64,000 nt of DNA from the NCBI GenBank assembly GCA_009694135.1, contig SHVS01000006.1:19969-83968 (forward strand). The letters are read 5' to 3'. Position 1 is the stretch's first letter, and every line of letters starts with the position of its first letter. This stretch comes from Alphaproteobacteria bacterium. GTDB taxonomy: Bacteria > Pseudomonadota > Alphaproteobacteria > UBA6615. The position numbers and the translations under genes were made by a program. The notes beneath the pieces were generated by a model that saw nothing but the letters and a program-made list of their open reading frames with translations, did no database searches and had not been told where the DNA came from. Shown here piece by piece: positions 9,053 through 19,240 of the stretch.

Positions 9053-9369
9053 AAATGCTCAGCCAGCTCTTGCAACAAGCGCAAGCCGCGCAGGGTAAGA
9101 TAGCCGCCGCGCAGGAACGCTTGGCGAGCGAAGAGGTCGAAGGCCACGCCGGCGGAGGGCTGGTGACCATCGCGATGAATGGCAAAGGCGAGGCGAACCG
9201 CGTCCACATCGATCCGTCGCTGCTCAAGCCGGATGAGGCCGACAGGCTTGAGGCGCTGGTCCTCGCGGCGCTCAGGGATGCGCGCGGCAAGCAAGAGGCG
9301 CTGATGTCGGCGGCGATGAAGGACGCGACCGGAGGGTTGCCGCTGCCGCCCGGGCTGAAGTTGTTCTAG
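9049..9369 (+). CDS. ybaB: YbaB/EbfC family nucleoid-associated protein
   Basis: Small dimeric DNA-binding protein, 106 residues. It begins with a Gln/Ala-rich helix (MKMLSQLLQQAQAAQGKI). The conserved core reads EVEGHAGGGLVTIAMNGKGE, then IDPSLL and LVLAALRDA, and it ends PPGLKLF; all are family hallmarks. The start overlaps the dnaX stop by four bases and recR follows 30 bp downstream. The dnaX-ybaB-recR order is one of the most conserved in bacteria and suggests a link to replication and recombinational repair, although the molecular role is unsettled. Confidence 0.95.
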   Translation: MKMLSQLLQQAQAAQGKIAAAQERLASEEVEGHAGGGLVTIAMNGKGEANRVHIDPSLLKPDEADRLEALVLAALRDARGKQEALMSAAMKDATGGLPLPPGLKLF

Positions 9370-9399
9370 CACTCCTGACCCGCGCCAAGCGCAGCGCCC

Positions 9400-9993
9400 A
9401 TGCCCGCACCGGAAATCGAGCGGCTGATCCAGCTTCTGGCCAAGCTGCCGGGACTCGGGCCGCGTTCGGCGCGCCGCGTCGCGCTGTATCTGGTGCGGCA
9501 CAAGCCGGACGCGCTCGATCCCCTCGCCGATGCGATGAGCCGCGCGGCGGCGGCGATTCGCGCCTGTTCGACCTGCGGCAATCTCGACGCTTCCGATCCC
9601 TGCGCGATCTGCGCCGACCCGAAACGCGATTCCAGTTACGTCTGCGTGGTTGAAACCGTCGCCGATCTTTGGGCGCTGGAGCGCGCCGGGGCCTGCGAGG
9701 GGCGCTATCATGTGCTGGGCGGGGCGCTATCGGCCTTGGATGGCATCGGGCCGGAAGAACTCCGCATCGGCCAATTGGTCGAACGCGCGCGCGCCGGCGA
9801 GCTCAAGGAGGTGGTGCTGGCGACCAACGCCACCGTCTCCGGCCAGACCACGGCGCATTACATCGCCGAGCGGCTGATGGGCGCGGGCGTCGCCGTCACC
9901 GGCCTCGCGCATGGCGTGCCGTTGGGCGGCGAGCTGGATTACATGGATGACGGAACCCTGGTCGCGGCGCTTAAAGCGAGGCATCGTATCTGA
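9400..9993 (+). CDS. recR: Recombination protein RecR
   Basis: Part of the RecFOR pathway that loads RecA on gapped DNA; 197 residues, the standard size. The N-terminal helix-hairpin-helix is [20 protein letters not shown]. The zinc finger has [16 protein letters not shown] (four Cys). The Toprim domain begins with [14 protein letters not shown] and contains [19 protein letters not shown]. The C-terminal Walker-B-like segment includes [20 protein letters not shown], also typical. It is third in the dnaX-ybaB-recR operon. Confidence 0.97.
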   Translation: MPAPEIERLIQLLAKLPGLGPRSARRVALYLVRHKPDALDPLADAMSRAAAAIRACSTCGNLDASDPCAICADPKRDSSYVCVVETVADLWALERAGACEGRYHVLGGALSALDGIGPEELRIGQLVERARAGELKEVVLATNATVSGQTTAHYIAERLMGAGVAVTGLAHGVPLGGELDYMDDGTLVAALKARHRI

Positions 9994-10018
9994 AGCGGCG
10001 GCAAGCGGAGGACGGGTC

Positions 10019-11218
10019 ATGCGAAGGGCGATTGTTGGCGCGCTGACACTTTCGATCCTGAGCGGCGTGGCGCACGCCGCAGAAGTCGCGGTCGGGCCGG
10101 ACGCGCGCGCCGGGCTTGCCGTCACGCTCTATCGCGATCTGGCTTTCGTGCGCGATGCGCGCCGGACGACGCTCATCCAGGGCTTGAATGAGCTGGCTTT
10201 TCCCGGCGTGAGCCGGGTGCTTCAGCCGGAAACCGTGCAGCTTTCCGCGCCCGGCGTGCGCGTTGTCGAACGCCGCTTCGAGGCCGATGTGGTCACGCTG
10301 TTGATCGACAGCCCGCGCGCCGGACCGGCCGAGATCGAACTCGGTTATCTTACCTCCGGATTGTCATGGCGCGCCGATTACGTCGCATCGCTCGATGCCA
10401 GCGGCCGGCGCATGCGGTTGGAACTTTTGGCGACCGTCGCCAACGAAAGTGGGGCGGACTATCCGCGTGCGCGGCTGGCGCTGATCGCCGGCGAGGTTGC
10501 GCGCGCCCAGCCCCCTGTGGCGCCGGTGCAACGCGGCGTTGTCGCCATGGCGGCGGAAATGGCGCCGGGCGTGGCCGAAGCCCCAGCCGGCGATTATCGC
10601 CGTTTCGCCGTGGAGCGGCCGGTGGATTTGGCGCGGGGCGCGCGCACGCAGGTGGCGCTGCTGTCCGCCGTCGACGTGCCGGTCGAGCGCATCTATCGCC
10701 TGAGCGGAAGGCCGAGCATGACCCGCCCCGCGCCCAGCCCGGCGCCGGTGCCGGTCGATGTGCTCATCGCCTTCGCCAACGCCGAGGCCGCCGGGCTTGG
10801 GCTGCCGCTGCCGGCGGGGACGCTGCGGGTTTATTCTACTGGGACTGACGCGGCATTTCTCGGCGAGGCGCCGCTGCCGGCGACGCCCAAGAACGAGCGC
10901 GCCGAGCTTTTGATCGGTCGCGCCTTCGACGTAACCGCGCGGCGCAGCGTGACCGATTATCGCGAGGAGGGGCCGCGCAACGCGCTCGCGATTGAAACCA
11001 CGCAGCGTATCGTGCTGTCGAACGCCAAAGCCGAGCCGGTGACGGTCGAAGTGGTCGAGTCCCCACTGGGCGAAGGTAACCTTTTCGAGGAAAGCCAGCG
11101 GCACGAGGCGCTTTCGGCGCTGCAACATGTCTGGCGCGTTGCCGTGCCGGCGAATGGCTCCGCGACGCTCAGCTATCGCGTGCGGGTGAACGTCGTCGCG
11201 CCGGGCGAGCGACGCTAG
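10019..11218 (+). CDS. Exported DUF4139 domain protein
   Basis: Protein of unknown function with a cleavable signal peptide (MRRAIVGALTLSILSGVAHA, cleavage after AHA), 399 residues. I chose ATG 10019 because it follows GGAGGACGGGTC and starts directly with the signal; an upstream in-frame start inside recR would add 36 non-family residues. The central part contains LSWRADYVASLDASGRRMRL and NESGADYPRARLALIAGEV, the core pattern of DUF4139 (the MuiA-like mucoidy inhibitor family). The C-terminus is a beta-rich domain with repeated VEVVESPLGEGNLFEES-type strands. It is probably periplasmic or outer-membrane associated. It follows recR by 25 bp and may share its transcript. Confidence 0.72.
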   Translation: MRRAIVGALTLSILSGVAHAAEVAVGPDARAGLAVTLYRDLAFVRDARRTTLIQGLNELAFPGVSRVLQPETVQLSAPGVRVVERRFEADVVTLLIDSPRAGPAEIELGYLTSGLSWRADYVASLDASGRRMRLELLATVANESGADYPRARLALIAGEVARAQPPVAPVQRGVVAMAAEMAPGVAEAPAGDYRRFAVERPVDLARGARTQVALLSAVDVPVERIYRLSGRPSMTRPAPSPAPVPVDVLIAFANAEAAGLGLPLPAGTLRVYSTGTDAAFLGEAPLPATPKNERAELLIGRAFDVTARRSVTDYREEGPRNALAIETTQRIVLSNAKAEPVTVEVVESPLGEGNLFEESQRHEALSALQHVWRVAVPANGSATLSYRVRVNVVAPGERR

Positions 11219-11222
11219 GGGC

Positions 11223-11651
11223 TTACGCCTTTTCGACGATCAGCAGCGTGCCATCGGCGCCGGTGATGCGCACGCGCGCGCCGGCCGGCAAATCCGGGCC
11301 GGAGACTTGCCACACGCTGTCGCCCAGCCGCGCCCGGCCGCGCCCATTGACGATGGCCGCTTCGAGCGCAACCAGCTGGCCGACAAAGTTCTTGGTGCGC
11401 AAGTTGAGATTCGGCTCCTCGGTCGCAAACGGATGGCGGCGCAGGTAACGCCAGGAAACGACCACCGACGCCACCGACAAAATGGCATAAAGCGCGACCT
11501 GCCACTGCCAGAGCATGTCCTGCACCCAGAACACGATCACCCCGACGATCAGCCCGGCGATGCCGAGCCAGATGAGGAAGATTCCGGGTGCGAGGATCTC
11601 CAGCGCCATCAAAGCGACGCCGAGGATCAGCCAGATCCAGTAGGCGCTCAT
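11223..11651 (-). CDS. NfeD family membrane protein
   Basis: Short NfeD protein, 142 residues. It has three closely packed hydrophobic helices in the first 75 residues ([20 protein letters not shown] onward) and a C-terminal OB-fold-like domain (about residues 80-142) with [20 protein letters not shown] and [19 protein letters not shown]. The start overlaps the upstream qmcA stop by ATGA, so the pair is translationally coupled. NfeD proteins partner with SPFH proteins in membrane quality control and organisation. It converges with the DUF4139 gene, leaving only 4 bp between them. Confidence 0.88.
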   Translation of the reverse strand: MSAYWIWLILGVALMALEILAPGIFLIWLGIAGLIVGVIVFWVQDMLWQWQVALYAILSVASVVVSWRYLRRHPFATEEPNLNLRTKNFVGQLVALEAAIVNGRGRARLGDSVWQVSGPDLPAGARVRITGADGTLLIVEKA

Positions 11652-12814
11652 GTGTTGCCCCAGATCGGCAGGTCCTTCCCGTCCGCGCCTTTGCGCCGTG
11701 CGACCGGCACCGACGAGGCTGGCTTGCCGGCGTTCGACGCGGAGCCGGCCGAGGATTGGGTGCCGGCGCTTGACGCCGATCCGGCCGAAGATTGCGACCC
11801 GGCGGAGGATTGCGACCCGGCGGAGGATTGCGACCCGGCGGAGGAGGGCGTGCGCAGGCGCCCGCCGCTTGGCGGCAGACCGCCTCCGCCGTGCGGCGTA
11901 TCGCCCCCGAAAGCGGCGCGCACCAGTTCCGCGATGCCGCCGATCGAACCGATCAGGCTCGAGGCTTCGAGCGGCATCAGGATGACGCGCTGATTGGGTG
12001 CGGAGGCCAGCGCGCTCAGCGCTTCGACATATTTCTGAGCGACGAAATAGTTGATCGCCTGCACATTGCCGCCGGCAATGGCCGCCGAAACGGATTCGGT
12101 CGCCTTGGCTTCGGCGGCGGCTTCGCGTTCGCGCGCCTCGGCATCGCGATAGGCGGCTTCGCGGCGGCCTTCGGCGGCGAGGATGGTCGCCTGCTTCTCG
12201 CCTTCGGCCTTGAGGATCGCCGACTGGCGCAGCCCCTCGGCTTCAAGGATCGAGGCGCGCTTGTCGCGTTCTGCCTTCATCTGCCGCGCCATGGAATCGA
12301 CCAGATCGCGCGGCGGGGCGATATCCTTGATCTCGATGCGCGTGACCTTGACGCCCCAGGGGTGGGTCGCGTGGTCGATCACGGTCAGCAACTGGGCGTT
12401 GATCTTGTCGCGCTGCGACAGCAGCTCGTCGAGATCCATCGAGCCCATCACGGTGCGGATATTGGTCATCGTCAGGTTGACGATCGCCGGCTGGAGGTTG
12501 CGCACCTGATAGGCCGCCTTGGCCGCGTCGAGCACCTGATAGAACACCACGCCATCGACCCCGACCATGGCGTTGTCCTTGGTGATCACCTCTTGCGTCG
12601 GGACCTCGAGCACTTGCTCCATCATCGACAGCTTCTGGCCGATGCGATCGACAATCGGCACGATGAAGTTGAGCCCGGGTTTCAGGCTTTTGATGAAGCG
12701 GCCGAAGCGTTCGACGGTGTATTCGTTGCCTTGCGGAACGGACTTGACCCCGCCGAGGATGAGCGCGATTGCCAGCGCGACCAACACTATGACGAAGATT
12801 GCCGAGCCGGTCAT
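11648..12814 (-). CDS. qmcA: SPFH/Band 7 protein (QmcA-like) with a serine/glycine repeat tail
   Basis: Prohibitin/stomatin-type scaffold, 388 residues. It has an N-terminal anchor (about residues 5-25), a Band 7 domain from [15 protein letters not shown] through [19 protein letters not shown], then an Ala/Glu-rich coiled coil (about residues 175-240). The C-terminal 70 residues are unusual: an in-frame 18-bp repeat encodes seven copies of a six-residue SSAGSQ-type unit, ending in a basic tail. Family members are known to oligomerise in the inner membrane and associate with FtsH-type proteases. It is coupled to nfeD. The repeat tail is absent from the classical QmcA and may be length-variable between strains. 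Confidence 0.88.
   Translation of the reverse strand: MTGSAIFVIVLVALAIALILGGVKSVPQGNEYTVERFGRFIKSLKPGLNFIVPIVDRIGQKLSMMEQVLEVPTQEVITKDNAMVGVDGVVFYQVLDAAKAAYQVRNLQPAIVNLTMTNIRTVMGSMDLDELLSQRDKINAQLLTVIDHATHPWGVKVTRIEIKDIAPPRDLVDSMARQMKAERDKRASILEAEGLRQSAILKAEGEKQATILAAEGRREAAYRDAEAREREAAAEAKATESVSAAIAGGNVQAINYFVAQKYVEALSALASAPNQRVILMPLEASSLIGSIGGIAELVRAAFGGDTPHGGGGLPPSGGRLRTPSSAGSQSSAGSQSSAGSQSSAGSASSAGTQSSAGSASNAGKPASSVPVARRKGADGKDLPIWGNT
11718..11843 (-). repeat. 18-bp coding tandem repeat in qmcA
   Basis: Three perfect copies of GATTGCGACCCGGCGGAG (plus-strand reading) at 11790-11807, 11808-11825 and 11826-11843, preceded by four degenerate copies at 11718-11789. The period is exactly six codons, so copy-number change would keep the frame. 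It encodes Ser-Ser-Ala-Gly-Ser-Gln units. Confidence 0.9.
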
Positions 12815-12863
12815 TGCACTGTCCCCTGTGTTAAGTGTCGCGCCAGTCTTATAGCATGCGCCG

Positions 12864-14195
12864 TCAATTGGGCGAGCCGGAAGCGGGCGGGGCGAGCCGC
12901 ATCGTGTCCTCGGCCTCGCCTTCGATCAATAATCCAGATTCCTGGGTCACGACCTGGAATGACGGCAGAGGCGCGGGCAGATCCTTGCCCGCACTTGGGC
13001 GCACGCCCAGGTCGATGATCATTTTCGCGCGCGGCAGCAGGCGTTGGTTGAGCGAACTCCCCAGCTTTTGAAAGGCGTCGGCGGCGCTTTTGATTCCCTT
13101 GCCCACCTTGTCGAGATAGCCGAAGGCGACCGGGATTGCCTCCAACAACGCGCGGCTCGCCTCGACGATGCGCTCGCGGTTCATCGCTTGGCGGCCAAGG
13201 TCGATCTCCACCCGCGCGAAGCCGATCAGCGAGGCGAGGCCGGCCGGTCCGACCAGGATGATCTCCGCCTTGGCGGCCTTTTGCACGAAATCCTGATCGG
13301 CGTTGGCCAGACGTTCGAGCGCGCCTTCGTTGGGCAGATACATCACCGACAGGATTCGGCGCGGCTCGCGGCCATTGAGCGACTGCCGGTAGTCGCCCTC
13401 GACCGCGCTGCGATAATCCTTCGCCGCCAGCGCTTTCAGATGCTTGTTCATGGTCGCGGCCAACCCGGCGGCAGCGGCGGCGGCGCCGTCCTCGTCCTTC
13501 GCGGCGGCATGTTCGAGAAGATACTTGGATGCCTTGCTGTCGATCACCAGAACGGTGTCGCCGGGCATGAACACCAGCGCGTCCGGGCGCAGCCGCGCGC
13601 CTTCCTCCCCGGCGACGGTGGCTTGCAGGCGGAAGTCGCGGCCGGGCTCGAGGCCGAAGGTCTTGAGGGTGTTTTCCAGCCCGATTTCGGCATAGCTGCC
13701 GGCGCCGCCGGGGCTGAGCAACGCGCGTTTGACGGTTTCGACCGTGTCCTGGTTCTTCGCCACCTGGCTGTTGAGCGCGGAGACCGAGGCGGTGACCTTT
13801 TCCACGCTTTGATAGAGCTTCTCGGTCGCGAGGCGCACCCGTTCCTCGGCTTCCTTGCGCTGCAACTCGGCTTCGCGCTTGTGGTCGTCGATCAGCTTGG
13901 CGGACAGCTCGCGCGAAGAGGCGAGCGCCGCCGCCTGCGCCGTCACCACCGCGTCCTTGCGCGCCTGGTCGAGGTCGCCCATCCGCGCGCGTTCCAGCGC
14001 CACCGCTTGCTCCGCCAGCGCTTGGGCGCGTTCGGCGTCGATGCGTGCCGCCTCCGCGGATTCGGCACGTACGCGGTCGGCGGCGGCTTCGCGGGTGAGC
14101 CGCGCCGCCTCGCCACGGGCGCCGAGCAACAAGGTTAACGCGACCGCGAGCGCGACCAGAGCCGCGGCCAGAAGCACGGCCAAAGTGATAATCAT
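12864..14195 (-). CDS. rmuC: DNA recombination protein RmuC
   Basis: RmuC family protein that limits inversions at short inverted repeats, perhaps as a nuclease-fold protein; 443 residues from ATG 14195, which follows GGAGG with good spacing. One N-terminal membrane helix ([20 protein letters not shown]) is followed by a long Ala/Arg/Glu coiled coil (about residues 30-140). The RmuC domain (about residues 170-390) carries [40 protein letters not shown] and the [16 protein letters not shown] strand. It is divergent from def and separated from it by about 96 bp. Confidence 0.94.
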   Translation of the reverse strand: MIITLAVLLAAALVALAVALTLLLGARGEAARLTREAAADRVRAESAEAARIDAERAQALAEQAVALERARMGDLDQARKDAVVTAQAAALASSRELSAKLIDDHKREAELQRKEAEERVRLATEKLYQSVEKVTASVSALNSQVAKNQDTVETVKRALLSPGGAGSYAEIGLENTLKTFGLEPGRDFRLQATVAGEEGARLRPDALVFMPGDTVLVIDSKASKYLLEHAAAKDEDGAAAAAAGLAATMNKHLKALAAKDYRSAVEGDYRQSLNGREPRRILSVMYLPNEGALERLANADQDFVQKAAKAEIILVGPAGLASLIGFARVEIDLGRQAMNRERIVEASRALLEAIPVAFGYLDKVGKGIKSAADAFQKLGSSLNQRLLPRAKMIIDLGVRPSAGKDLPAPLPSFQVVTQESGLLIEGEAEDTMRLAPPASGSPN

Positions 14196-14291
14196 CGACA
14201 ACCTCCAGCGCGTATCCTAGCTGATCGCGCCCGCGAAGCGCATACCGTCCTGACCTTGACGCGGCCGGGGACGGCTCATAGGTAAACCGCC

Positions 14292-14834
14292 ATGGCACTG
14301 CGTACGATCATTAAGGCGCCCGACCCGCGCCTCAAGCTTAAAGCTGCGCCGGTCGGCACGGTCACGCCCGACATCCGCCAGCTGATGGCTGATATGCTGG
14401 AGACGATGTATGCGGCGATCGGTATCGGGCTGGCCGCGCCGCAAGTCGGCGTGCTTGCGCGGGTCGTGGTGGCCGATGTCGCCAAGCGGGACGCGCCCCG
14501 CCAACCACTCGTGCTGGCCGACCCGGAGATCCTGTGGCGCTCGGTCGAGCGCGCCTCCCATGAGGAGGGCTGCCTGTCTTTCCCCGAGCAATTCGCCGAA
14601 GTCGAGCGGCCGGCGCGGGTGCGCATCGGCTATCTGGACGAGACGGGTTCACGGCGGGAGCTTATGGCCGATGGATTGCTGGCGACTTGCCTGCAGCACG
14701 AGATCGATCACCTGTCCGGCGTGGTCTTCGTCGACTACGTGTCGCCGCTCAAGCGCAACATGATCTTGCGTAAACTGCGCAAGGCCAAGCGTTTGGAGGC
14801 GCCGGCGGATGAGGAGGAGCGCGCCGCGCTCTAA
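14292..14834 (+). CDS. def: Peptide deformylase
   Basis: Metalloenzyme that removes the formyl group from nascent chains, 180 residues. The three signature motifs are intact: GIGLAAPQ, EEGCLSFP (metal Cys) and LQHEIDHLSG (HExxH). The start at 14292 gives MALRTIIKAPDPRLKLKAAP, the usual N-terminus. It is followed after 16 bp by fmt and then truA, the classic deformylase/formyltransferase pairing that puts addition and removal of the formyl group in one operon. Confidence 0.97.
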   Translation: MALRTIIKAPDPRLKLKAAPVGTVTPDIRQLMADMLETMYAAIGIGLAAPQVGVLARVVVADVAKRDAPRQPLVLADPEILWRSVERASHEEGCLSFPEQFAEVERPARVRIGYLDETGSRRELMADGLLATCLQHEIDHLSGVVFVDYVSPLKRNMILRKLRKAKRLEAPADEEERAAL

Positions 14835-14850
14835 GGGTTGAGTTAGGCCC

Positions 14851-15765
14851 ATGCGCCTTGCCTTTCTCGGTACCCCAGATTTCGCCGTTCCGGCGCTGGA
14901 AGCGCTTCTCGCCGCCGGCCATCAAATCCTGCGCGTCTATAGCCAGCCGGCGAAACCGGCCGGGCGCGGGATGGCGCCGCGCATGTCGCCGGTGGCGCGC
15001 GCCGCCGAGGCGCATGGCATTACGATCGAGACCCCGCGCAGCCTCAAGGATCCCGCCGTGCAACAGGCGTTCAGATCCCTCGGCCTCGATGCGGCCGTGG
15101 TCGCCGCCTATGGGCTGATCCTGCCCCAATCCATGCTCGATGCGCCGCGCTTCGGCTGCATCAATATTCATGCATCGCTGCTGCCGCGCTGGCGCGGCGC
15201 GGCGCCGATCCAGCGCGCGCTGCTGGCCGGGGATGCGAATACGGGCATCACCATCATGCGCATGGATGCCGGACTCGACACCGGTCCAATGCTGCTGGCC
15301 GAAGGCTTCCCGATCGCCGCGGACGACACGACCGGCACGCTGCATGATCGCCTGGCGGCGCTGGGCGCGGAATTGATCGTCACCGCGCTCGCCAAGCTGC
15401 ACGCGGGCGAACTCGCGGCCAGGCCGCAGTCGGCAGCCGGCGTGACCCTCGCGCCCAAAATCAAGCCTGAGGAAGCGCGGCTGGTGTGGACCGAACCAGC
15501 GCGTGACCTCGCCCGCCGCGTGCGCGCCTTCGCCCCGCAGCCGGGAGCGTTCTTTTATCTGGGCGATCACCGTATAAAGGTTTTTGCCACCAAGCTTGCC
15601 CCGGGCGAAGGCCCCCCGGGGACCGTACTCGACGAGCATCCGACCATTACCTGCGGGCATGGAGCGCTGCGCTTGCTAATGCTGCAGCGCGAGGGCAAGC
15701 GCGTCCTTCCAGCCGCCGAATTCCTGCGCGGGATGAAGCTGCCGCCCGGGGCGAAGCTTTCCTGA
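14851..15765 (+). CDS. fmt: Methionyl-tRNA formyltransferase
   Basis: Transfers formyl from 10-formyl-THF to initiator Met-tRNA; 304 residues. It starts [20 protein letters not shown]. The catalytic region is [20 protein letters not shown] (Asn-His pair and SLLPxWRG), with [18 protein letters not shown] supplying the catalytic Asp. The C-terminal tRNA-binding domain (about residues 205-304) contains the [20 protein letters not shown] helix. The stop overlaps the start of truA (TGATG). Confidence 0.97.
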   Translation: MRLAFLGTPDFAVPALEALLAAGHQILRVYSQPAKPAGRGMAPRMSPVARAAEAHGITIETPRSLKDPAVQQAFRSLGLDAAVVAAYGLILPQSMLDAPRFGCINIHASLLPRWRGAAPIQRALLAGDANTGITIMRMDAGLDTGPMLLAEGFPIAADDTTGTLHDRLAALGAELIVTALAKLHAGELAARPQSAAGVTLAPKIKPEEARLVWTEPARDLARRVRAFAPQPGAFFYLGDHRIKVFATKLAPGEGPPGTVLDEHPTITCGHGALRLLMLQREGKRVLPAAEFLRGMKLPPGAKLS

Positions 15766-16526
15766 TGCCACGCTATCGGTTGCTGCTCGAATACGATGGC
15801 GGACCCTTCGCCGGCTGGCAGCGGCAGGCGAATGGGCCGTCGGTGCAAGGCGCGATCGAGGATGCGGTCTTCGCCTTTTGCGCCGAGCGGGTGACGGTGA
15901 TTGGCGCCGGGCGAACCGATTCCGGCGTGCATGCCGCCGGCCAGGTAGCGCATCTCGACCTGACCAAGGAACTGCTTCCGGGGCGGCTGCGGGATGCGCT
16001 CAACAATTTTTTGCGCCCGATCCCCGTGGCGGTGCTCGAAGCTACGCTGGCGCCTGCGCGCTTCGATGCGCGCCGCTCGGCGATCGGCCGCCGGTACCTC
16101 TATCGGATCCTGTCACGGCGACCACCGCCGGCGCTTGGACGCGGGCGGGTGTGGTGGGTTGCGCGCGCGCTTGATCCCAAGCCGATGCAGGCGGCGGCGT
16201 CCTTGCTGCTCGGCAAGCATGATTTCACCAGCTTCCGCTCGATCCAGTGCCAGGCCAATTCGCCGCTGCGGACACTCGACCGGCTGGAGGTCGAACGCGT
16301 CGGCGACGAGATTCATATCACCGCCGAGGCGCGCTCGTTCCTGCACAATCAGGTGCGGATTATGGCCGGTACGCTTGAACAAGTCGGCGCCGGACGCTGG
16401 AAGATCGCCGATGTGGCTGCCGCGTTGGAGGCGCGCGATCGGCGCGCCGGCGGCCCGACCGCGCCGCCGGACGGTTTATGCCTGATGGAGGTGCGCTACG
16501 CCGACGACGTGCTTACGCGCGAATAA
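15765..16526 (+). CDS. truA: tRNA pseudouridine(38-40) synthase TruA
   Basis: Modifies uridines 38-40 of the anticodon arm; 253 residues. It begins [20 protein letters not shown]. The catalytic Asp lies in [39 protein letters not shown] and [19 protein letters not shown] are further TruA hallmarks. It is last in def-fmt-truA and overlaps the convergent membrane-protein gene by 14 bp at their 3' ends. Confidence 0.97.
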   Translation: MPRYRLLLEYDGGPFAGWQRQANGPSVQGAIEDAVFAFCAERVTVIGAGRTDSGVHAAGQVAHLDLTKELLPGRLRDALNNFLRPIPVAVLEATLAPARFDARRSAIGRRYLYRILSRRPPPALGRGRVWWVARALDPKPMQAAASLLLGKHDFTSFRSIQCQANSPLRTLDRLEVERVGDEIHITAEARSFLHNQVRIMAGTLEQVGAGRWKIADVAAALEARDRRAGGPTAPPDGLCLMEVRYADDVLTRE

Positions 16527-17073
16527 GCAAGGCGTCGCTGACGCGGGCGATCAATTGCCAGATCAGCACGCTGAGAAAGACCACGCCGGCGGCGGTGAAG
16601 CCATCGATCTCGAGCGCGACGCGCGCGACATACCAATCATAGGCCAGCATGGCGAAGAAGGCGATTACATACAGCAGAGTCGCCGCCCAGCCGCCATAGG
16701 CGCTTAAGACGGCCAAGGGAATCAGCAGCGCCGTCTGCAACACCGAGCACCAATTGGCGGCGACGATATAGCCGACATAGCGCGCGCGGCGGTCGATCAG
16801 GTCGCAGATGCCGGTCATGGCCAAGGGAAATGTGACCCAGCCGATCACATAGGCGATCAACCAGACAGCGATTTCGCGCCACAGCGGCGCGGCGATAGTC
16901 TTGTCCTCCAGAAAATTAAAAATCGCATGGCCGGGCAGCACGATCGCCGCGGCGACAAAGGATTTCCAGAATCCTTCCGGCGTCGCCTCGAACAGCGTCA
17001 TGCCGCGCCGATCAAGCTGCGCCAATCGCCAGGCGCCGTTAAGCGCGGCGGCGACCTCGGTCGTCGTGATCAT
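16513..17073 (-). CDS. Hypothetical integral membrane protein (downstream of dapE)
   Basis: I do not recognise a named family. The 186-residue product has a short soluble N-terminus (about 30 residues, with [20 protein letters not shown]) and then about five hydrophobic segments (near residues 38-55, 68-90, 100-122, 126-148 and 158-178). The start overlaps the dapE stop by ATGA, which argues that it is a real, translationally coupled gene. It overlaps truA at the 3' end by 14 bp. A Yip1-like membrane family would be one possibility, but I see no decisive motif. Confidence 0.75.
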   Translation of the reverse strand: MITTTEVAAALNGAWRLAQLDRRGMTLFEATPEGFWKSFVAAAIVLPGHAIFNFLEDKTIAAPLWREIAVWLIAYVIGWVTFPLAMTGICDLIDRRARYVGYIVAANWCSVLQTALLIPLAVLSAYGGWAATLLYVIAFFAMLAYDWYVARVALEIDGFTAAGVVFLSVLIWQLIARVSDALLIRA

Positions 17074-18215
17074 GCCTTGGCGGCGAAAAATCGCTCGAGC
17101 ACGCGCTCATAGACCCGCGCCAGCGCTTCGATGTCCTTGACGCTGACGCGCTCGTCGACCTTGTGCATGGTCGCGCCGACCAGGCCGAATTCGACCACCG
17201 GGCAATGGTCCTTGATGAACCGCGCGTCCGAGGTGCCGCCCGATGTGGAGAAATCCGGCCGGCGGCCAAGCGTCTCGGCGACCGCACCCGCGACCAGCTC
17301 GGCGAAACCGCCCGGCGGAGTCAAGAAACTCTCGCCGCTCACGCTCACCGCCAGCTCATAGCCGCCGCCGACCGCGTCGAGTTGCCGGCGCAAATGCGTT
17401 TCGAGCGATGCGCCGCTGTGCAAGTCGTTGAACCGCGCGTTGAACATCGCGTTCGCGCGCGCCGGGATGACATTGGTCGCGATATTTCCGACATCGACGC
17501 TGGTGATTTGCAGCGTCGAGGGCTCGAATGCCTCGCTGCCCAGATCGAGCGGTTCCTTGAGCAGCGCCGACAGCATGGCGACCAGCCGGTGCACCGGATT
17601 GTCGGCCAGATGCGGATAGGCCGCATGGCCCTGGACACCCTCGACCGTCAGCACCCCGTTTAGGCTTCCGCGGCGGCCGATCTTGATGGCATCGCCGAGC
17701 GCCTGTGGGCAGCTCGGTTCGCCCACGACGCAGGCGTCCAGCTTTTCGCCGCGTGCCTTGAGCCAGTCGAGCACCTTCTTCGTGCCATTGACCGCCGGGC
17801 CTTCCTCGTCGCCGGTGATGAGCAGGCTGATCGAGCCTTGCGGGCGGCCCTTGGCGACAATACGCGCCGCCGCACCGACAAAGGCGGCGATCGCGCCCTT
17901 CATGTCGGCCGCGCCGCGTCCCCACAGCGCGCCGTCGCTGATTTTGCCGGCGAAAGGATCGACCGACCACTGTGCGCGCGCGCCTTCCGGCACAACATCG
18001 GTATGGCCGGCGAAGCAGAAATGCGGCGCGCGATCACCGAAGCGAGCGTACAGATTCTCGACCGGTGGGGTGCCCTCGGCCTCGAATCGCAGTCGATTAC
18101 AGGTAAAACCGAGCGGCGTGAGCGTGCGCTCGAGCAGATCGAGCGCGCCGCCTTCGTGCGGCGTGACCGATGGGCAGCGGATCAGCGCCTGGGCGAGCGC
18201 AACCGGGTCGGTCAT
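17070..18215 (-). CDS. dapE: Succinyl-diaminopimelate desuccinylase
   Basis: Hydrolyses N-succinyl-LL-DAP in the lysine/peptidoglycan pathway; 381 residues. The M20 metal ligands are intact: [45 protein letters not shown] and [19 protein letters not shown]. These intact motifs contrast with the degenerate M20 homologue at 31566-32531. It is coupled with dapD (stop/start TAATG overlap), which supplies its substrate pathway. Confidence 0.97.
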   Translation of the reverse strand: MTDPVALAQALIRCPSVTPHEGGALDLLERTLTPLGFTCNRLRFEAEGTPPVENLYARFGDRAPHFCFAGHTDVVPEGARAQWSVDPFAGKISDGALWGRGAADMKGAIAAFVGAAARIVAKGRPQGSISLLITGDEEGPAVNGTKKVLDWLKARGEKLDACVVGEPSCPQALGDAIKIGRRGSLNGVLTVEGVQGHAAYPHLADNPVHRLVAMLSALLKEPLDLGSEAFEPSTLQITSVDVGNIATNVIPARANAMFNARFNDLHSGASLETHLRRQLDAVGGGYELAVSVSGESFLTPPGGFAELVAGAVAETLGRRPDFSTSGGTSDARFIKDHCPVVEFGLVGATMHKVDERVSVKDIEALARVYERVLERFFAAKA

Positions 18216-19054
18216 TAGTCTCGCAACAGCTCGTTGATCGCGGTCTTGGAGCGCGTGCGCTCATCCACTCGTTTGACGATCACGGCGCAGTATAGACCGG
18301 GTCCCGGCGTTCCGTCGGGGAAGGGTTTGCCTGGCATGGTGCCGGAAACCACGACCGAATAGGCCGGCACGCGGCCGTAGTGCACCTGGCCCGTGGCGCG
18401 ATCGACGATTTTGGTCGAGGCTCCGATATAAACGCCCATCGACAACACCGAGCCCTGTTCGACAATGACACCCTCGGCCACTTCGGCGCGGGCGCCGATA
18501 AACACGTCGTCCTCGATCACCACCGGACCGGCCTGCAGCGGCTCCAACACGCCGCCGATGCCGGCGCCGCCGGAGATATGACAGTTCTTGCCAATCTGGG
18601 CACAGGAGCCAACCGTCGCCCAGGTGTCGATCATCGTGCCGCTGTCGACGCGCGCGCCGAGATTGACGAAGGCCGGCAACAGCACAACGCCCGGGGCGAT
18701 ATAGGCTGACCGGCGCACGATGGCTCCCGGCACGGCTCGAAATCCCGCGGTCTTGAAGCGGGCCGCATCCCAGCCGACAAATTTGGACGGGACCTTGTCC
18801 CACCAATTGGCGCCACCCGGGCCGCCGGCGATCACGGCCATGTCGTTGAGGCGGAAGGAGAGCAGCACCGCCTGCTTGAGCCATTGGTTAACGCGCCATT
18901 GACCATCCTGCTTTTCGGCCACGCGGACGGTGCCGGCATCGAGCAGGGCAAGCGTCTGCTCCACGGCGTCGCGCACGGCGCCCTTGGTGGTCAGCGAAAT
19001 GGTATCGCGCTGCTCCCACGCGGATTCAATCGTGGCCTTGAGTTCGGCAGTCAT
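18215..19054 (-). CDS. dapD: 2,3,4,5-tetrahydropyridine-2,6-dicarboxylate N-succinyltransferase
   Basis: Succinylates tetrahydrodipicolinate for DAP synthesis; 279 residues. An N-terminal helical domain contains [21 protein letters not shown] left-handed beta-helix of hexapeptide repeats follows, with [40 protein letters not shown] and [17 protein letters not shown] turns. It ends with the family tail [11 protein letters not shown]. It is the first gene of dapD-dapE-membrane protein. About 185 bp separate it from the divergent broken cyclase gene, leaving space for both promoters. Confidence 0.97.
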   Translation of the reverse strand: MTAELKATIESAWEQRDTISLTTKGAVRDAVEQTLALLDAGTVRVAEKQDGQWRVNQWLKQAVLLSFRLNDMAVIAGGPGGANWWDKVPSKFVGWDAARFKTAGFRAVPGAIVRRSAYIAPGVVLLPAFVNLGARVDSGTMIDTWATVGSCAQIGKNCHISGGAGIGGVLEPLQAGPVVIEDDVFIGARAEVAEGVIVEQGSVLSMGVYIGASTKIVDRATGQVHYGRVPAYSVVVSGTMPGKPFPDGTPGPGLYCAVIVKRVDERTRSKTAINELLRD

Positions 19055-19240
19055 GGTTCGACGGGACCCTTGTCTGTGGGCGGTGGCCGAACATGGCGCG
19101 CGCGCCGCATTGGCGCAAGCCGATTTCCGGCGTGTGCCGGGCCGTTGCGGGCCAGGCGTTACGGTCGGTTAAGCGCCGGTCGCTAAGGTGCCGTGGCCCC
19201 CGAAAGTCGTTTCGGCGCGTAATTTTCATTGGTCCGAAGC

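Noticed and set aside
12811..14298. 495-codon frame overlapping rmuC
   Set aside because: Same strand but wrong frame; rmuC itself carries all the family motifs.
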